A stretch of 64,000 nt of DNA from Isoetes taiwanensis (GCA_021234155.1 JAJEKV010000791.1:1-64000), one strand, 5' to 3'; positions 47,629 to 60,380 are shown, counted from the first letter of the stretch. Translations and numbers: made by a program. Notes: generated by a model from the letters alone, not told the origin.

Positions 47629-49743
47629 AGGGAAGATTCAACAATTTCGAGTCAAGGTATCTAAGAATTGTTTGCGATACAAGAATAGTTCAATGGAAAG
47701 GAGGAAGTCAATGAGGTTACTCTCGTAATCCAAGCAATGAACATTGATATTTAGGGGCCTTGAGAATTATATCTTGTTGATCATATAACTAAGAAAGCCT
47801 TGATTTTAAGCATCGAGGGCTTATTCATTTTGTTTGTAAAGCCCAGCAAAGCTTGCTTGGATATCGTTACAATTTTATTTCAAATTTTTAATTAGCTTGT
47901 AAAATTAGTCGTATGGAATTCATTGCAAAGTATTAATTAAATGATTGTAATTATCTTCATCACTATAATAGTTACTTGTCCATAAGAAGTAAGCTTGCAA
48001 AAGAATTAGAAGCTTCAAAACTAGAAATTGCTTTATGAAGATGGCATTCATTAAAGCATAGATTGAAACAGGTTTTTAGAGGATAATGATAACTTCAAAA
48101 GAGATTGAAGAGGATTGAAGATGATACCATTGGGGGTTAGGAGAGGAAAATAAATTTGAAGGATGTAAATGTACTTGCCACATGGGGTGGAGGTGTAAAG
48201 GAAGGATCACTACTATAGAACACTCGTGAGATTCAAGTATATCTAAGAAAACCTTGTAATATTGCTTCTCTGTTGAAGAAACTAGTTACTAAAGATGGTA
48301 GAAAATATGTAAGTATTATTTAAACTATCCCTCGAGGATCAATGGGGTCAACACGCAGTAGATATAGGCATAATTCTCGGGTGAAGAGCATTTGGGAGAG
48401 GTGTATCGACACACATCCGCTCATCTAGGCAAACCCTATTATGGGAAAAGCAAGAGGAAGGGTGGAATAAGGTTGCATATGAAATGGGAGTGTTGTAGCA
48501 CTCCCTTTCAAAGATTCCTTTAAAAATAAAAAATACACTATGCTCCCCGAAATTGACATTTTTAGAAGTCAAGAATTTCCATGATTTAACATTTTTTTCC
48601 CCGTAGATTTTGGCTCTCAAGAGAAGCATTAGTGTCCTTTTTAAAACAACATACCCGAAAAGGTCAAAAATTATAAATGCTAGTAGAAACTAGAAAGCAA
48701 CAAAAAAAAAAAAAAAACTAGCAAAACGCATACGCCGAGAGGCGGGTCGAGCAAGATCAAGTTAAAAAAACTATGACAAGGGCTGAAACAAAGTAACTAA
48801 GTTTTTCTCTACATTTGAGCAAAACTTTTCAAGCTTTGGAACAATTGAAGTAAAGATTTACAATAAATACTTTCTTGTATTTTATTAAGGTTGAAGATCT
48901 TGTCTTGTTTATAAGAAGATATATGCTTAAGAAATTACCAAATTAGAGTGTCAATGCTTCAAATAATTATGCCATGCAAGGGCCTGCATTGCTATGCATG
49001 AATTCGGGGAGTTTGTGTAAAAGACATCTTTGTTATTATAAAACCACCGGAATGTATTTCAGAATCAAATTATGACTAATAGTTTTGTTACTTTATGTTT
49101 TTTATATGAACATATGATGAAGGGTTGATCACAATCATGTTCCCATTTGCTTTTACAATTTGCGGTAATCAGAATCATGATTTGGTCGATAGGCTATATA
49201 CTTATGGTGGCTTCATCAAAGATACAATCAAATGGCCTAAGACATCTTCAAATACCGGTCTACAAATCCTAAAGTATTGACTAGGAGTTTCTTGGACAAA
49301 CATAATTATCATATTTCAAAATTTCCCTTTGTCTATTTAGTACTCCTTCCTTGTATGAACAAGAAAAAAATATGTATCTCTTGTTTCCCCTTCTTTTGAG
49401 TATTTATTCAAGCCTAGGATAGCATCAAGTGTGGACTCTATTTTAAGTTCTCAAAATAACAAGCCAATTTATTTATATGTAGCTGGAATGTCTCAAGTGG
49501 TGGTTGTTATCTTGTTTTGAAGCTATTATTAAAGATGCGCATACCTTAGAGGCGATAACTAAAATATTGATAGTTGCAAAATACATATTTAACTTTTCAT
49601 AATCTATTGCCGAGAAGGAGCTTGGATTTGACTTACTAGCTTTATTTAGTGATGTTGAGCTTGTCTTGTTTTCATTTAAAGTAGGATATCAGATCGGGGC
49701 CATTCTTGATTATGTTCAAATAGTCAATATATAGTTCTTCACT
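47629..49743. other. No recognised gene
   Basis: AT-rich sequence. A poly(A) run at about 48702-48718 followed by GCATACGCCGAGAGGCG may mark an old retroposed end. A 93-codon minus-strand frame (48629-48348) has no known match. Confidence 0.4.
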
Positions 49744-49896
49744 CAATTATTGCTTGACTCACGATGCAAAAGGATGGTAAAGGCTACGGGAAGAAAAAAG
49801 GATCTTTACCTTTTTGATAAAGGCACAAAACAACTAAAGTGGCCCGATAGGCATGGGCTTTTTCATACATTGGGACACGATTCTTTGCATTCCTGA
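49744..49896 (+). pseudogene. Copia GAG-pre-integrase-like fragment
   Basis: A 50-codon reading contains KRMVKATGRKKDLYLFDK and later FHTLGHDSLHS. In copia polyproteins a segment of the form GK-IGTGRK--LYLLD precedes the WHxRLGHxS motif that leads into integrase. Spacing and residues fit, with the WH part degenerate. No other copia segment is recognisable nearby. Confidence 0.4.
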
Positions 49897-50990
49897 GCTT
49901 GATCCTATATTAGGATCATCTATTATGATTTAACTATCAAAAATAACATTGAAAACAACATACTATACATGTGATTGATAATTCTCATCTTCCAACAATT
50001 TACCTTTAATATCACTTATTGACTCTTTCTAGAGGCACGTATATCTGCCCATAATATATGTTGCTTTCTTGCAAAAGGCATTCGTAAACATTGAAAATCA
50101 ATGCCTAACCAATCATTGTAATTAACATATTAAATTTGCGGCATATATGTAACTAGTTATATCTATTTAAACATATGTGAAGTACAATAGAGTCTGTCAT
50201 TGCGGGTATTAATAGAGGCCTTGCGGCATTAAATTTGCGGCATGCATGATGATGCTTCAGGTATTTTTTGAGAGATGAACAAAGGAAAATGCAGATCCAA
50301 CAAATAATAAAGGTAAGAAGCATACCCATTGAACCGGCATCACGAGTTTCCTCCCATATTCACATCATGAGGTTATAGGCATAAACAAAATAAGGATAAG
50401 GATTAATGGTAAGGAATGATTGTGTATCGGACAAGAATTGTATACAAGGATCTCATGATTGACTCGAAAATATCATTTATGAATTGTCTTCTGGAACAAG
50501 AGTATGTATGAGTCAAGCATCCTCACGAGATATAAGTGGTCACCCCTTAACATGGCAAGGTTATAGAAAGTAAAGAGAATGCCAATGTTGTCACGTTCTT
50601 TGGAACTAAAAGCTCTTCATAAGGTACTATATCAAACATCCATCCATTCGCCTAGAGACTCCTTGAAATACGAGCGAGGTATAATTGGCATCAAAAAATC
50701 TTCATAATATCTATTCCATGTTTCTTAACAATGCCAACTAGTCTTGTAGGTGGATGTGGCGTTCCAAGAAATATACCATAAATCGTGATATTTTACGGGT
50801 AAAATCACTATACAAGTCTACCTTCATAGCCTTGTATACCATAGAGTTAGTGGCATAGGGTGCATGTCTAAGTTATTCATATAACTTAGACACCCTTTGT
50901 GAGCCATTTTCCACGTGGCCTTATCCTATTGGGCTTGCGCCACACCGGCCTTACCCATTGGCGCGGTGGTATAACATGTGAACCCTAACC
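49897..50990. other. No recognised gene
   Basis: Mixed AT-rich sequence with very short frames. A GCGGCAT-containing segment near 50140 and 50225 shows a small local repeat (AAATTTGCGGCAT). Confidence 0.35.
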
Positions 50991-50998
50991 TATAAAGG
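50991..50998 (+). promoter_or_regulatory. TATA-like box with flanking AACCCTAA-type motifs
   Basis: TATAAAGG follows GTGAACCCTAACC and precedes CTAACCCTAGGCC. AACCCTAA-type teloboxes near a TATA box are common in plant promoters and LTRs. AAACCCTAATC and AACCCTAAC recur near 51297 and 51315. No coding sequence follows, so an LTR promoter is the likely context. Confidence 0.4.
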
Positions 50999-51399
50999 CC
51001 TAAGCCCTAACCCTAGGCCTCTTTTTTGGCTCCAGCGGTCACGGGAACCTTCCCTCAAAACTCCGTTTGAACCGTTCATGTGGCATAGCCTATGCAGCAC
51101 GCCCGGGCGTGAGCGTCAATAGAAGTGGGAGCTTACTCAACCACCTCAAGATGGGTGGAGATGCAGGGGAGTAGGAGGGAGTTCCTCGGAGCGGTATTTG
51201 GGTTGGGAGTTCTTTGTAGATCATCGGAAGTTAGAACCTAGATGAGTTAACATTTTGTGTCTCTAGTGGAGCTTCCAAGAACCCTCCCTAGATCTTAAAC
51301 CCTAATCAATGAACCCTAACTATAAGTTAGATGTATATGATTAGGTTTAGATGTTTATTCTCATTATTATATGTGGATATGTGATGTTGGTTGATCATG

Positions 51400-52350
51400 T
51401 TTGCTCCTCTTGTATTGGAAGGGGGTAGAGACCTAGTAGCCATTGCACAGTGATGCTCCTAGTTTAGACCCTTTGGTTTTCATTATTATTATGCGGTATA
51501 GGAACCCACCCACCAGAACTCTGAGGGCTATGATATGACGCAGTGCTACATAACGGCTAAAGGCGAGGCAGAGGGAGGGTCCCCGAGCGGCCTCTTTGGG
51601 AAACCCATAGCGGGCTGACTTATAGCCTGGGTCACTTCTCGGGAGTGGGTGTGAGGGCATGGGTCCGACACCTCACAGGGCAATGGTGTCCCCTGCCTCA
51701 AAAGCTACGGTGGCGGCCTAGCTCTTGTTTTGGGGGTTTAAGTCTGGGAAGAATTGTGTGTGCTTCAGCCGCGCCTGCGGAACCTCTAGGACCGTGGCCC
51801 GAGGAAGGGGAGATGGAACCCTTCCGCCTTTGGACGGACGGGGGTGGGGATACCATGAGATTGCGGTGACCGAAGGCTGGAGTCATGCCGAGGCCGGTCT
51901 AGCCCATCCGCCAAAGTATGCCGCGAGGGAGGGGCGATTAGGTGGTCAACCCTAGCCATTGTTTATAGCCTTTGACCCATTGTTATGACTCTGGTCTGCT
52001 CTATCTTGTGGCCTAGCCACGTCCCACCTCCCCATGAGTCTGAGGCCTTGGTTGGGCCTCTCATGTTCTATGGCATGTTTATCTCTATTGTATCTATGGA
52101 TGTATGGATATGTCTGCCTTCGAGGTAGTTCGATATATTATTATTACTGTTCTGGACGTTGTTTACATGCTTCCGCTGTTATAGGAGCCCACAGGGAAGG
52201 GGCGCAAGACACTCACAGTGCCCTCTCCACTAGGGATACCCCCAGGTGCGGGATAGATGTAGGGCCCATGCGGTCGAGGACGGATGGGGAATTCTATAGA
52301 GTGTCTGGCAGGGCATCGATATTTTGTAGGAGTCCACATTGGAGGTAAGT
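51400..52350 (+). repeat. Dispersed GC-rich repeat family, copy 2
   Basis: Aligns in the opposite orientation with 59450-60380. Shared anchors in order are GGGGGTAGAGACCT (51422), GGGTCCGACACCTCACAGG (51661), CCGCGAGGGAGGGGCGAT (51920), CAACCCTAGCCATTGTTTAT (51946) and GCTTCCGCTGTTATAGGAGCCCA (52171). Spacings agree within tens of bases, so this is real if old homology. No coding motif is visible; retroelement LTR or untranslated leader is my guess. Confidence 0.65.
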
Positions 52351-52948
52351 TATCACCTACTACGCGCCATAGTTTATGCCAAATTGTGCTCCTGCAAGCA
52401 AACAATCTCCAAGCGCGAATAATTAAAGTATTAAGAAAATCTGAAAATGCATTAGAACATGTTGATATTAATTGGGGAGCTATTCAATAGAAACCCGGTT
52501 CGGTCAAACTAATGTAAAAATCATAGAGACCATAAGAACGAAAGTAGTTTATTATAATTAACAAGCCGGCTATGGAGCACACATATAAGAACAAATTACG
52601 AAGATTAAAACTATATTTATAAGCAAAGCATTATGCACACAATAAAGCATATCCATTTACTCCGTATAATAAGCCACGCCAAATTTTTGCAAAGAACATA
52701 AGATTACAAATGCAACTGTTAGAACTCCAAACTTACGGAAAGAACACAAATAGTTAAGCAATCTTTTATCCGTAGATAAGAAAAAGCAAATTTCAGAAGA
52801 ATAGAGCATGATTTTCTGTTGGTATAAACATCACGGCTTTAAGAAGAAGTTCCAAGCGATCACCGCTTCTAAGCTGCACCAATTTATCAAAGAGTGCGAT
52901 TAAAATTTTTCCTTATCTTCGTGCACTCGAGTTGCTCATGCATACAAG
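52351..52948. other. No recognised gene; sequence left of the LINE insertion
   Basis: AT-rich sequence between the GC-rich repeat and the LINE. Together with 59076-59440 it forms the pre-insertion locus. Confidence 0.4.
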
Positions 52949-52958
52949 TTGTAGCTTG
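52949..52958. repeat. LINE target-site duplication, left
   Basis: TTGTAGCTTG, identical to 59066-59075. The following TT can also be counted as shared. Confidence 0.85.
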
Positions 52959-53197
52959 TTTTTTTTTTTTTTGAAGGATCAAGTTAATTAATATGTAATA
53001 AGTACAAGAAGAAGCGATACTAGGGTGCTCCCGCCCACACTCGGGCAAGCACCCAAATGGCACACATACCTAGCTACGACTCATGGGACAAACTCCGCCA
53101 AAGTCGGCTCTACAATGAGGAGAGTCCTCTCCCATACGGCTGCCTTGAACCGCTTCTTTACGAGGGCATGCCATGTAAGAAAGATATAATTTGTACC

Positions 53198-53470
53198 TCA
53201 ATTGGGATCAACACCCTGCATCGCAGGCGTCCACATTCCTGGAACACACCCAGCGCCGCCGCCTAAATGACATGCGAATCCGGCCTTACACAAAATGGAA
53301 GGCCTTGAAAAGGCCGAGACCACCCAGTGGGATACACCCCGGAGAACCTTGACTAGGGCCGGGATGTGAAAGAGGCGGGACCCTGACCGCCATGTAGAAT
53401 ACTGGATCTCAGGTGCAAAAAGAAACATACACGGTGCTCGAGTCTCAACACAAGCACCACACGGATGGGA
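53198..53470 (-). pseudogene. LINE ORF2 zinc-binding (zf-RVT) segment
   Basis: Minus-strand reading HPCGACVETRAPCMFLFAP followed by QYSTWR fits the CxxC-ET-x-H-F-x-C-W pattern of the LINE C-terminal zinc-binding domain, with the His and one Cys changed or shifted. It lies about 230 bp before the poly(A) tail, the expected place. Confidence 0.65.
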
Positions 53471-54205
53471 ATCGCTAATGGGGATTGGATCCTGTGAACC
53501 GCGTATTCACTCTCAAGAACCGACATGTACTATACGGCCACAAAGACTGATCAGGATCTTGGAGGCGAGATTGGGTTCCACACCCATCTCCGGATGTTAA
53601 CCCCATTATCATATCCCTAACACAGCAGACTCCAGGCGTCCAGGGGAGGCAGCATCCCGAATTGCCAAGAGCTGCTGGGACTTTAATAAGTTTGAGGGGT
53701 CAACTTTTGGATGATGACTCATCAATACCGACGCCTTCTGGGTTGGTGCCGGTGCAGCATTAGCCACCTCGTACCCTTGAATAGGACAATCCCGCTCCTC
53801 AAGTCAAAACATGTGACGAAAAGACTGCCAGAGCATGCGGTACGCCAACATCGATATACCACTCTTCATCGTCAAGACCCATCTGCGCCACCGCTGGGCT
53901 TCGGGGATCGATGGTTGCCGCCGACACCGTAAGCACTGGGAAAGAGAATCCACTATGGCGATGCCTCTAACCGAATGCAATCATGATCAATGAAATACGC
54001 TCGGGCTCCTGTTTCAGGAGCCCCGGAAAGGGGAGGCATTAACATATGGCCTGAGCATCCACAAATAACTGATGGAAGCCGCAGTGCACCTGGGACGGCT
54101 TATGGAAAACTACTCGAGTGAGACGGCGGATCGATGAAGCGGGGACCATGCCCGGGAGTCAAGCCGATTCGACAATCGCAAAATGAACTTAGAAACATGA
54201 CCTTA

Positions 54206-55480
54206 CTATGGAGCGAGAGGTCCAAAAGCCGAGGCCACACAGCACTTTTGGGCTGGCCAAGACTTCCACCAGGCTACCTTGGCGCCCCCTTCCTCATTGC
54301 CTCCCCAAACAAAGTTACGAACTATGAGGAAATTTCGAACCTTTGCCTTCGGCGCCCAGGATGATGGAGGCCATATAAATATGAGTTGAGCATAACACGG
54401 TTCACCGTGATTCTGCGGGCCATGGGAAGTTTCCCTCCCTTCCACCAATTAAAGGTCCGACGCGGTCCCACTAGAATGTCCTCCCAAATACCGCCTGCCA
54501 AGATGTCAATGCCAAGCGTGATGGCAAAGCACGGAGCATGTCCCCGCTTGTTGCGTCGGGCCAAGGAAATTGGGGCGTGACCCACGGGCATGGGATCTGG
54601 CCACGGCCATCTTGTACCGTCCAATTCATGAGGCAGCAGGGCCAGAGAAAATGTGTCTAGAAGCTCCTTCCGTGTTTAACAGTTCCTCTCGTCCGAGGGA
54701 AGAAAGAGTCATCAACATAATCGGCTTCAATATCTGCATGACCCATCCGCCATTCTCCCCTCCATAACCCTCTCACCGCCGAGACGATAGCTGCGTAGAG
54801 ACCTCAAAGCGACGATGGTAAATAGGAAGGCGCCAAAAGGGCATCCTGGCGAACTCCACGGCCTGAGAAAAGATCGGTGATGACTGCGGACATAGGATGA
54901 TGGCTCGCGACATTAAGAAACTTGAACCATCACTTTGAAAGTTCTCACCACACCCAAAAGCAAGCATCATCCTTCTCGAGAAAATCCCAACACTATCATA
55001 GGCCTTCGCTGGGAAGTCCAACTTCATACACTATCCACGACATTCTCTGTACCGTGCTGAATGCCCTCGAATGCCGCCGCTACATTGTTAAGAATATGCT
55101 TGCCTCGAATGAAGCCGACCGCATGAGACTAATAGCCTCCTTCGGGACTACTTGCGCCTAAGTGAGAGGGCCTTCGCTACTATCTTGTACAATAGAAAGC
55201 GAAGCATAATCGGACGCCAACCGAGATGACAGATGGCTCCTTTACCTTCGGTATTAATGAGATGCGGCTGGTGTTAAGCCTATAATCAAGCGCCTTTGAA
55301 GTGCATCTTGATAGGTCTACATCACCGAAGTCTCCCACAATATTCTTGGAAGAACTCCACCTGAATGTTGTCCGCACCAAGGCACTTATGAGGGGCCAAG
55401 GCGCTGCAAGCCTCCCTCAAGCTCTTGCTTTTGTGGCGGGCGCCGCGCCCGCCTCCTATCCGCCAGCAACCTACATGACA
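54206..55480 (-). pseudogene. LINE reverse transcriptase, catalytic motifs visible
   Basis: In order on the minus strand: LNTSRISLIPKVKEPSVIS (near 55280), MKLDFPAKAYDSVG with the first catalytic Asp (55027-54986), ADYVDDSFF with the Asp pair (YVDD codons at 54719-54708), then ARRITVNRVMLNSYLYGLHH (near 54400) and RNFVWGGNEEGGAKVAWWK (near 54280), the start of the thumb region. The motifs fall in three different frames, so at least two frameshifts interrupt the enzyme. The catalytic box is YVDD, unlike the usual FADD or YADD of plant L1. The GQ-CPLxP block is not clear. Confidence 0.85.
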
Positions 55481-56046
55481 CCTTATTGAGCACTATCTCC
55501 TCCATGACGCGGTGTAAGGGATACCTCTTCTCCCGAAAGAATCGAGAGAAGTACGAAAAAGTAGCCCCTAATCGTCGTTCATGGATCGGCAGAGTGGCCA
55601 TCGTGCAATGCCGAGACGATATTGAGGCCGCTTCGCTGTCACATCGGCAGGCTACGAAGAACATTCGAGAATTGGTGTCCCTTCCGCAGGCGTGTGATCC
55701 TCGCTTTCACTCTTGCCTCGAGCAGCTCTCCTAGACTCTCTGCTACAATGTGGTGCAATATCTCGCTCTCCAAGACACATCGACGGCTCCCGAGGGTTCC
55801 AATTCACATACAATGCCTCTAAGACCTCGCGCTCTTGCCGTGCTCTCCGGACTCCCCCACGACTTGGCGAATGCCTTGATCTCAGCCAGGCCTTCCTACT
55901 ATTCCTGACATCCCAAAGTGATCTCGGAAGACACGGAACCAAATGCTTGGCATCTCCAAGAGAAATCGGCATCCTTTAATAGGCGGTGTCCGGTTTGAAC
56001 ACTATGCGCTTGTGGCCGTCTCGAAGTCCCGAGAAATTAACTAAGG

Positions 56047-56750
56047 TCAATGATCGAGACCCGGTGGGATGAATGTTCTTCCGCTTTTGAGCAAAGGCGC
56101 CCGGTCCGATCTTTGGGGTATTAGCACATAGCATCTGTCATGTCGAGCATACGCCGCCCGTGCCCCGGCCCATTGATTACACCTGTAAATGTGGAGTCGC
56201 CCGATGACTCGGGCCAAATGCAAGGAGTCCAACAATCCGTACCCATTGCTGCCGCTCAAAACCCTGTACCACTTGGCGCCCCTATCACCTATCCCGAAAG
56301 CAATCTAAGCCATGTTGAAATCACCTAGCGACAACTAAGCCACACCAGCCCCCAAAGGATGTGACCTTATGCCTGCTTCGTTGATGCCTAATAACGCCCT
56401 CTACAAGACTATTGTGGTATAGACATTCTGACTGCCACTCATGCGGCCCCCTCTCGCCACTTGATGATGACCCACCTACCTAACCAGTCGGCCGGGTAAA
56501 AGTCACACAAGACATGCATCTTCCATGCCATGGCGGTGCCACCTTTGAGGCCCAAGAGATGGCAAGGGCAGCGGCATATTGCGACCTAAACATGTCCAAG
56601 AATGCCCGTGTACATCCCCCACCGGACACTTATGTTCTTACCCAGACCACACGGGATATCCAGGTCCATCTTAGAACCATAACGCCACTCGCGTTCTCTT
56701 CTTGGGTGACGAGCTTTCCCTCGCACATTCCAGCTCAAGATCTTCTTGTC
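56047..56750 (-). pseudogene. LINE ORF2 endonuclease region
   Basis: AAG AAG ATC TTG at 56748-56737 begins KKILSWNVRGK, the hallmark first motif of the APE-type endonuclease of plant L1 ORF2. Downstream, GDSTFTGVINGPGHGRRML (near 56200-56140) corresponds to the middle of the domain. Frames change several times, so later catalytic residues cannot be placed reliably. Plus-strand frames at 56514-56957 and 56746-57090 are antisense shadows of this region. Confidence 0.75.
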
Positions 56751-57552
56751 TATAAATACTACTGGAAAGAAGGATTCTTATGTTGCTTCTTCTTCCGTCC
56801 CCTGCCTCGTAGGCAAAGTGGGCCCTTGGCCCAAGTCATATGGGACAAGAGCGAGCAGATTATGCGAGGAGCGACCTCAAAGATCCAAATCCACCTCGTC
56901 TCGCCCAAGAGTGCGAGCCACTTGCCAAGTTCCATCCTCAAGCCGAGGCTTGTGTAGATCCCCATCGGACTCGACGGTTGCACACCGCTTCTCCACCAGC
57001 CCTGCGCACACATCTTTGAGGCTACCGCCTCGCCGGCTCTTGAAGTCATGGAATGTGGAACAATTTAGGTCACCGTCTGTGGGGGCATAGTTGGGATTGT
57101 GCCACTTTTGCCCCTGGAATAGCCATAGCCAGTTATCCGCAGAGACAGGAGAGGCCTCACAGACGGGACCTAGGCTGGCCTGTCTGAGCCGGGCCGGAGG
57201 CGCCTCCACCGACAAAAGCTTGAGGCGGGCCTGAGCCCCCAAAAATCCTCAGCCTTGCTTCCTCGTGGCACCCAGGCACTCTGGCGGTGCCTCAGGTTCG
57301 GAAGCGAGCACCGCAAAGACCGGGAGGCGGGGGACATTCTCCCAATCTCTACCCCCGCTCGAGGGTCTCCGAGAGGAAACCGAAAATACCAATCACCGCT
57401 CCCAACAGCCATCGAGGAAGGTAGTGGACTATCTGTGGGTAAAGCTACACAAATCTTGATTGCCTGGACAATGCAATGGGAATATGCCCTCGAGCCCATT
57501 TGCAATCGCAATCATGAACTACGCAAAAGCATCTGCGGGAAGATCCACCACC

Positions 57553-57756
57553 TCAAACCGGGCCGGGATCTTCAAGGCCGAAAGGGATCGATGCACTCAC
57601 CCTGGGGGGTGTATCGCCGTAAATCGAGTAATTTCCCAACATGAGGTCCACCCCTCTTGCTACTATCCTCTCCACCACCGTGAGGGCGCCGTCGAACATG
57701 AGGAGGAAGAAGTTATTACCCAGAACTTCAAGGATTTGAACGGGCGTGATCCCCAA
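57553..57756 (-). pseudogene. LINE ORF1, DUF4283-like segment
   Basis: The reading ILEVLGNNFFLLMFDGALTV, then VERIVARGVDLMLGNYSIY and FGLEDPGPV, resembles the DUF4283 domain that forms the N-terminal RNA-binding part of plant L1 ORF1 and related retroelement proteins (pattern F-F-F plus VL-GPWLF). It lies upstream of the endonuclease as expected. The rest of ORF1 (58900-56900) is open only in short pieces; a CCHC knuckle was not found. Confidence 0.6.
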
Positions 57757-59065
57757 ATTTTAAAGTGAGCTTGTACCACCCACCACTCTCCTTTGCGTCC
57801 AAAGACTAAAGATAGTACCAAGATAGTACACCAAAGATTGCGCCGCGAGACTAGATTGGAAATAGACTTAAGGTCTTGTTGGTGATCTACCTCGATTATA
57901 TTAATAGAGGGACGATGGGGTCAACCAGTAACTCTCTCTGTTATGCTGATTGAAAGGCCAACACCTCCTCCATTCTGCGCAGTGTCCGCCGGCCACTATA
58001 TGAATCCATTCCAAATCCATTCCGAAAACCGGCGGATGAGAGCCACGCCACCCGTATCATTAGATTCATGAGGCAGGCCTGCCGGCGCCAACTCCATGCC
58101 CCCTGCCGCCCGCCTCTCTAGAGTGGGAATCTTGCGACTTAGAAGGATTATCTAAATGCTGCGACGCACCACTCCGATGCCTCGCCGGAGACAGGCATTA
58201 CCGGCTCTCCCGCTGCGAAGGGTCCTTCGGCATGTAGGAGGCGGGCAAACCCGGACTTCGAACGTGGGTTGCCATCTCCGGTGGAGGCATGCTGCTTTGG
58301 GACTTCCAGTTCCGCCTCCCGCGACCTAGTGCAACCGCCTCCGACCTAGTGCAACCCATCGCATGAGGGGGCTCCCCCACACCGGCCACCTCAGAAGCTA
58401 TCGACAAGGGTAACTGTTTACGAGACCCCCCACCTCCCTAACACTGCAGACCGTCCCCTGCCCCCTTCACACCTTCCGGCCACAGAGCCTCCGCAGGGTC
58501 TTGTCCGGACCACAGGCCGCCGCCTGTAACCCGGAGGGGACCCGATGAGACGATTCGCCCCAACTCTTTATTCCCAAAATTCCTTTTGCCCCATCGGTTG
58601 GGCAACCCAATAATCATCTCCCTACAACCTCGTTGTGATCCGACCACCGAGAGCTACTTGGGCCGGCTCGCATGGAGTGCAATGACACTATCCCAAAGTA
58701 GGGGCGGGCTGCGCCCATAGATCGGGTCGAATCGTCTCCACCCACGATGTCGGGTTGGTCTGCGACCTTGAAGTCAAAGTACCTAAAAGGCGTGGAATCG
58801 CTCTCCTTAGCCGGCCGTCAGCTTTGCTTTCCTAATCTGGCCTCCGTGAGCCGGCGGGAGACGGATCAAGTTGTTGACCGGAGACCCCGTGCAGACGATT
58901 ACTTGGGCCAGCTTACACCACCTTTGGAATCCACTTAGGCGAATTTGGATGAATCGCCATAGCTTCCAGTCCCGGGTTGCTATCCCTACCATACCGCCCA
59001 CCAAGTCACTTAACTCCGCCGGAAGCTCTCGGAAGGCGCTACCGGCCCGCCATCGCCTCTACTGA

Positions 59066-59075
59066 TTGTAGCTTG
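59066..59075. repeat. LINE target-site duplication, right
   Basis: TTGTAGCTTG, matching 52949-52958 and marking the 5' border of the LINE. Confidence 0.85.
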
Positions 59076-59449
59076 TTCCATTATTGTCTCATAATTTTCG
59101 AGTTTGCTTGAAATATGGCTCCACAAATGGAGCGAGACATAGATCGATACCATTTTGCCTAGAGTTTCCACTTTGGCTTCTGACCATGTGCATCGATCCT
59201 AGCTTCGTAGATGTGCACAAAGCCTTTAGATTGTGCTGCAAAGGTCTCCACAAAGATCAAGCATGGTGGCAATGGTGACTTCATCCTCGATTCATGCCCT
59301 GCATTTGCATTTGCTCAAAGAGGTCAAGTGCATATTTGCCCCCCATACTTTTGTATAAGCTAAAACTATAGCATTTCAGGACGCCCCCGAATATATCTGG
59401 CGCTCCCGGACGTATACATACAGGGACTTCCCCCTCCCATGGCAATCAT
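59076..59449. other. No recognised gene; sequence right of the LINE insertion
   Basis: Continuation of the pre-insertion locus. Short frames only. Confidence 0.4.
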
Positions 59450-60380
59450 CTAACCATGAGCGGGGCCCTCCGTCTAACTCAGACCATCCGTAGAGAGATG
59501 CCCGAGTGAAGGACACGGAGGTGTCATTCGGCCCACGCCTTCAATGGGACTCCTAAGTTGCGGAAGCGTGAATACATGTTAGCACACATCATAAATCATA
59601 TATAAATCACCACCACGGAAGGGTGGCACATCCCCATCCAAGTACTAACGGCAAAAGAATATGCATATAATCCTAAGGAAAACACCCCAAACCCCGTGTT
59701 CTACCCCTGCAGTTCGATTCTGTGGAGGATGGATCGAACTTTCGGTCTCAAGAGATCAATGACAGAGGTATAACTTTGGCGTTAACGGCATAGAACGATG
59801 GCTAGGGTTGTCCACCCATCCGCCTCCCCTCCGCACACTTTGCGATGAGTCGAAATCATGCCATGGCATCACTATAGCCTTCCCGAGACGCAGACTCAAG
59901 GTATCATCTTCGAGCCTACCTGTGGTTTCATGAAGACCTGGTCCGATGAGGCAGGCTCCGTGGGAAGTGTCCCTTCCAGATCACAAATGTCCGTGGGTGA
60001 GCTAGAGAATACGTGCGCGACAGCTGACCCCCGTGATCCGCACTGACCTACTCCCCTAACTTTATCTTCAAAGTACGGGATGCCCCATACGGGTCACACC
60101 TCGCACCTGTGGAGTGTCGGACCCATACCCGACCCTCCACGCGGACCCGGCTATCGTGCCTAGCCCACTGAGGGAGTCCTGTGAGCCTTTTTATATCCGC
60201 CAAGAAGACCCCACCCCACTTCACCACTACGTCCCTTCCGTGCTAAGCAATTCCATAAGATCCACGCACTTTCGGTGGTCTCTTGTGCACAGCCAAGAAT
60301 TAACTGGTACTATGGGGATACTAGGAACATACTAATGAACATAGGTCACGAGAGGTCTCTACCCCCTTAATCCCCGCCGG
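59450..60380 (-). repeat. Dispersed GC-rich repeat family, copy 3 (inverted)
   Basis: The reverse complement matches 51400-52350 along its length: GGGGGTAGAGACCT, ATGGGTCCGACACTCCACAGG, GTGTGCGGAGGGGAGGCGGAT, CAACCCTAGCCATCGTTCTAT and CGCTTCCGCAACTTAGGAGTC occur in the same order with similar spacing. Divergence is substantial. Confidence 0.65.

Larger units (their letters stand above)
52959..59065 (-). mobile_element. Near full-length LINE (L1-type), 6.1 kb, with target-site duplications
   Basis: The element reads 5' to 3' on the minus strand and ends in poly(A), seen as poly(T) at 52959-52972. TTGTAGCTTG flanks both sides (52949-52958 and 59066-59075), giving both borders. Order on the minus strand is ORF1 region (about 58900-56900), endonuclease (from 56748), reverse transcriptase (55480-54206) and zinc-binding domain (53470-53198), as in plant L1 elements. 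It is notably GC-rich compared with its surroundings. Numerous frameshifts break ORF1 and ORF2, yet key motifs survive. That points either to a recent insertion with consensus errors or to modest decay. Confidence 0.92.

Noticed and set aside
50985-51320. AACCCTAA-type words suggesting an interstitial telomere
   Set aside because: Only isolated copies occur, not a tandem tract; they fit promoter teloboxes better.
56514-57644. Plus-strand frames of 147, 114 and 129 codons
   Set aside because: They are antisense to the LINE ORF1 and endonuclease region, whose minus-strand motifs are clear.
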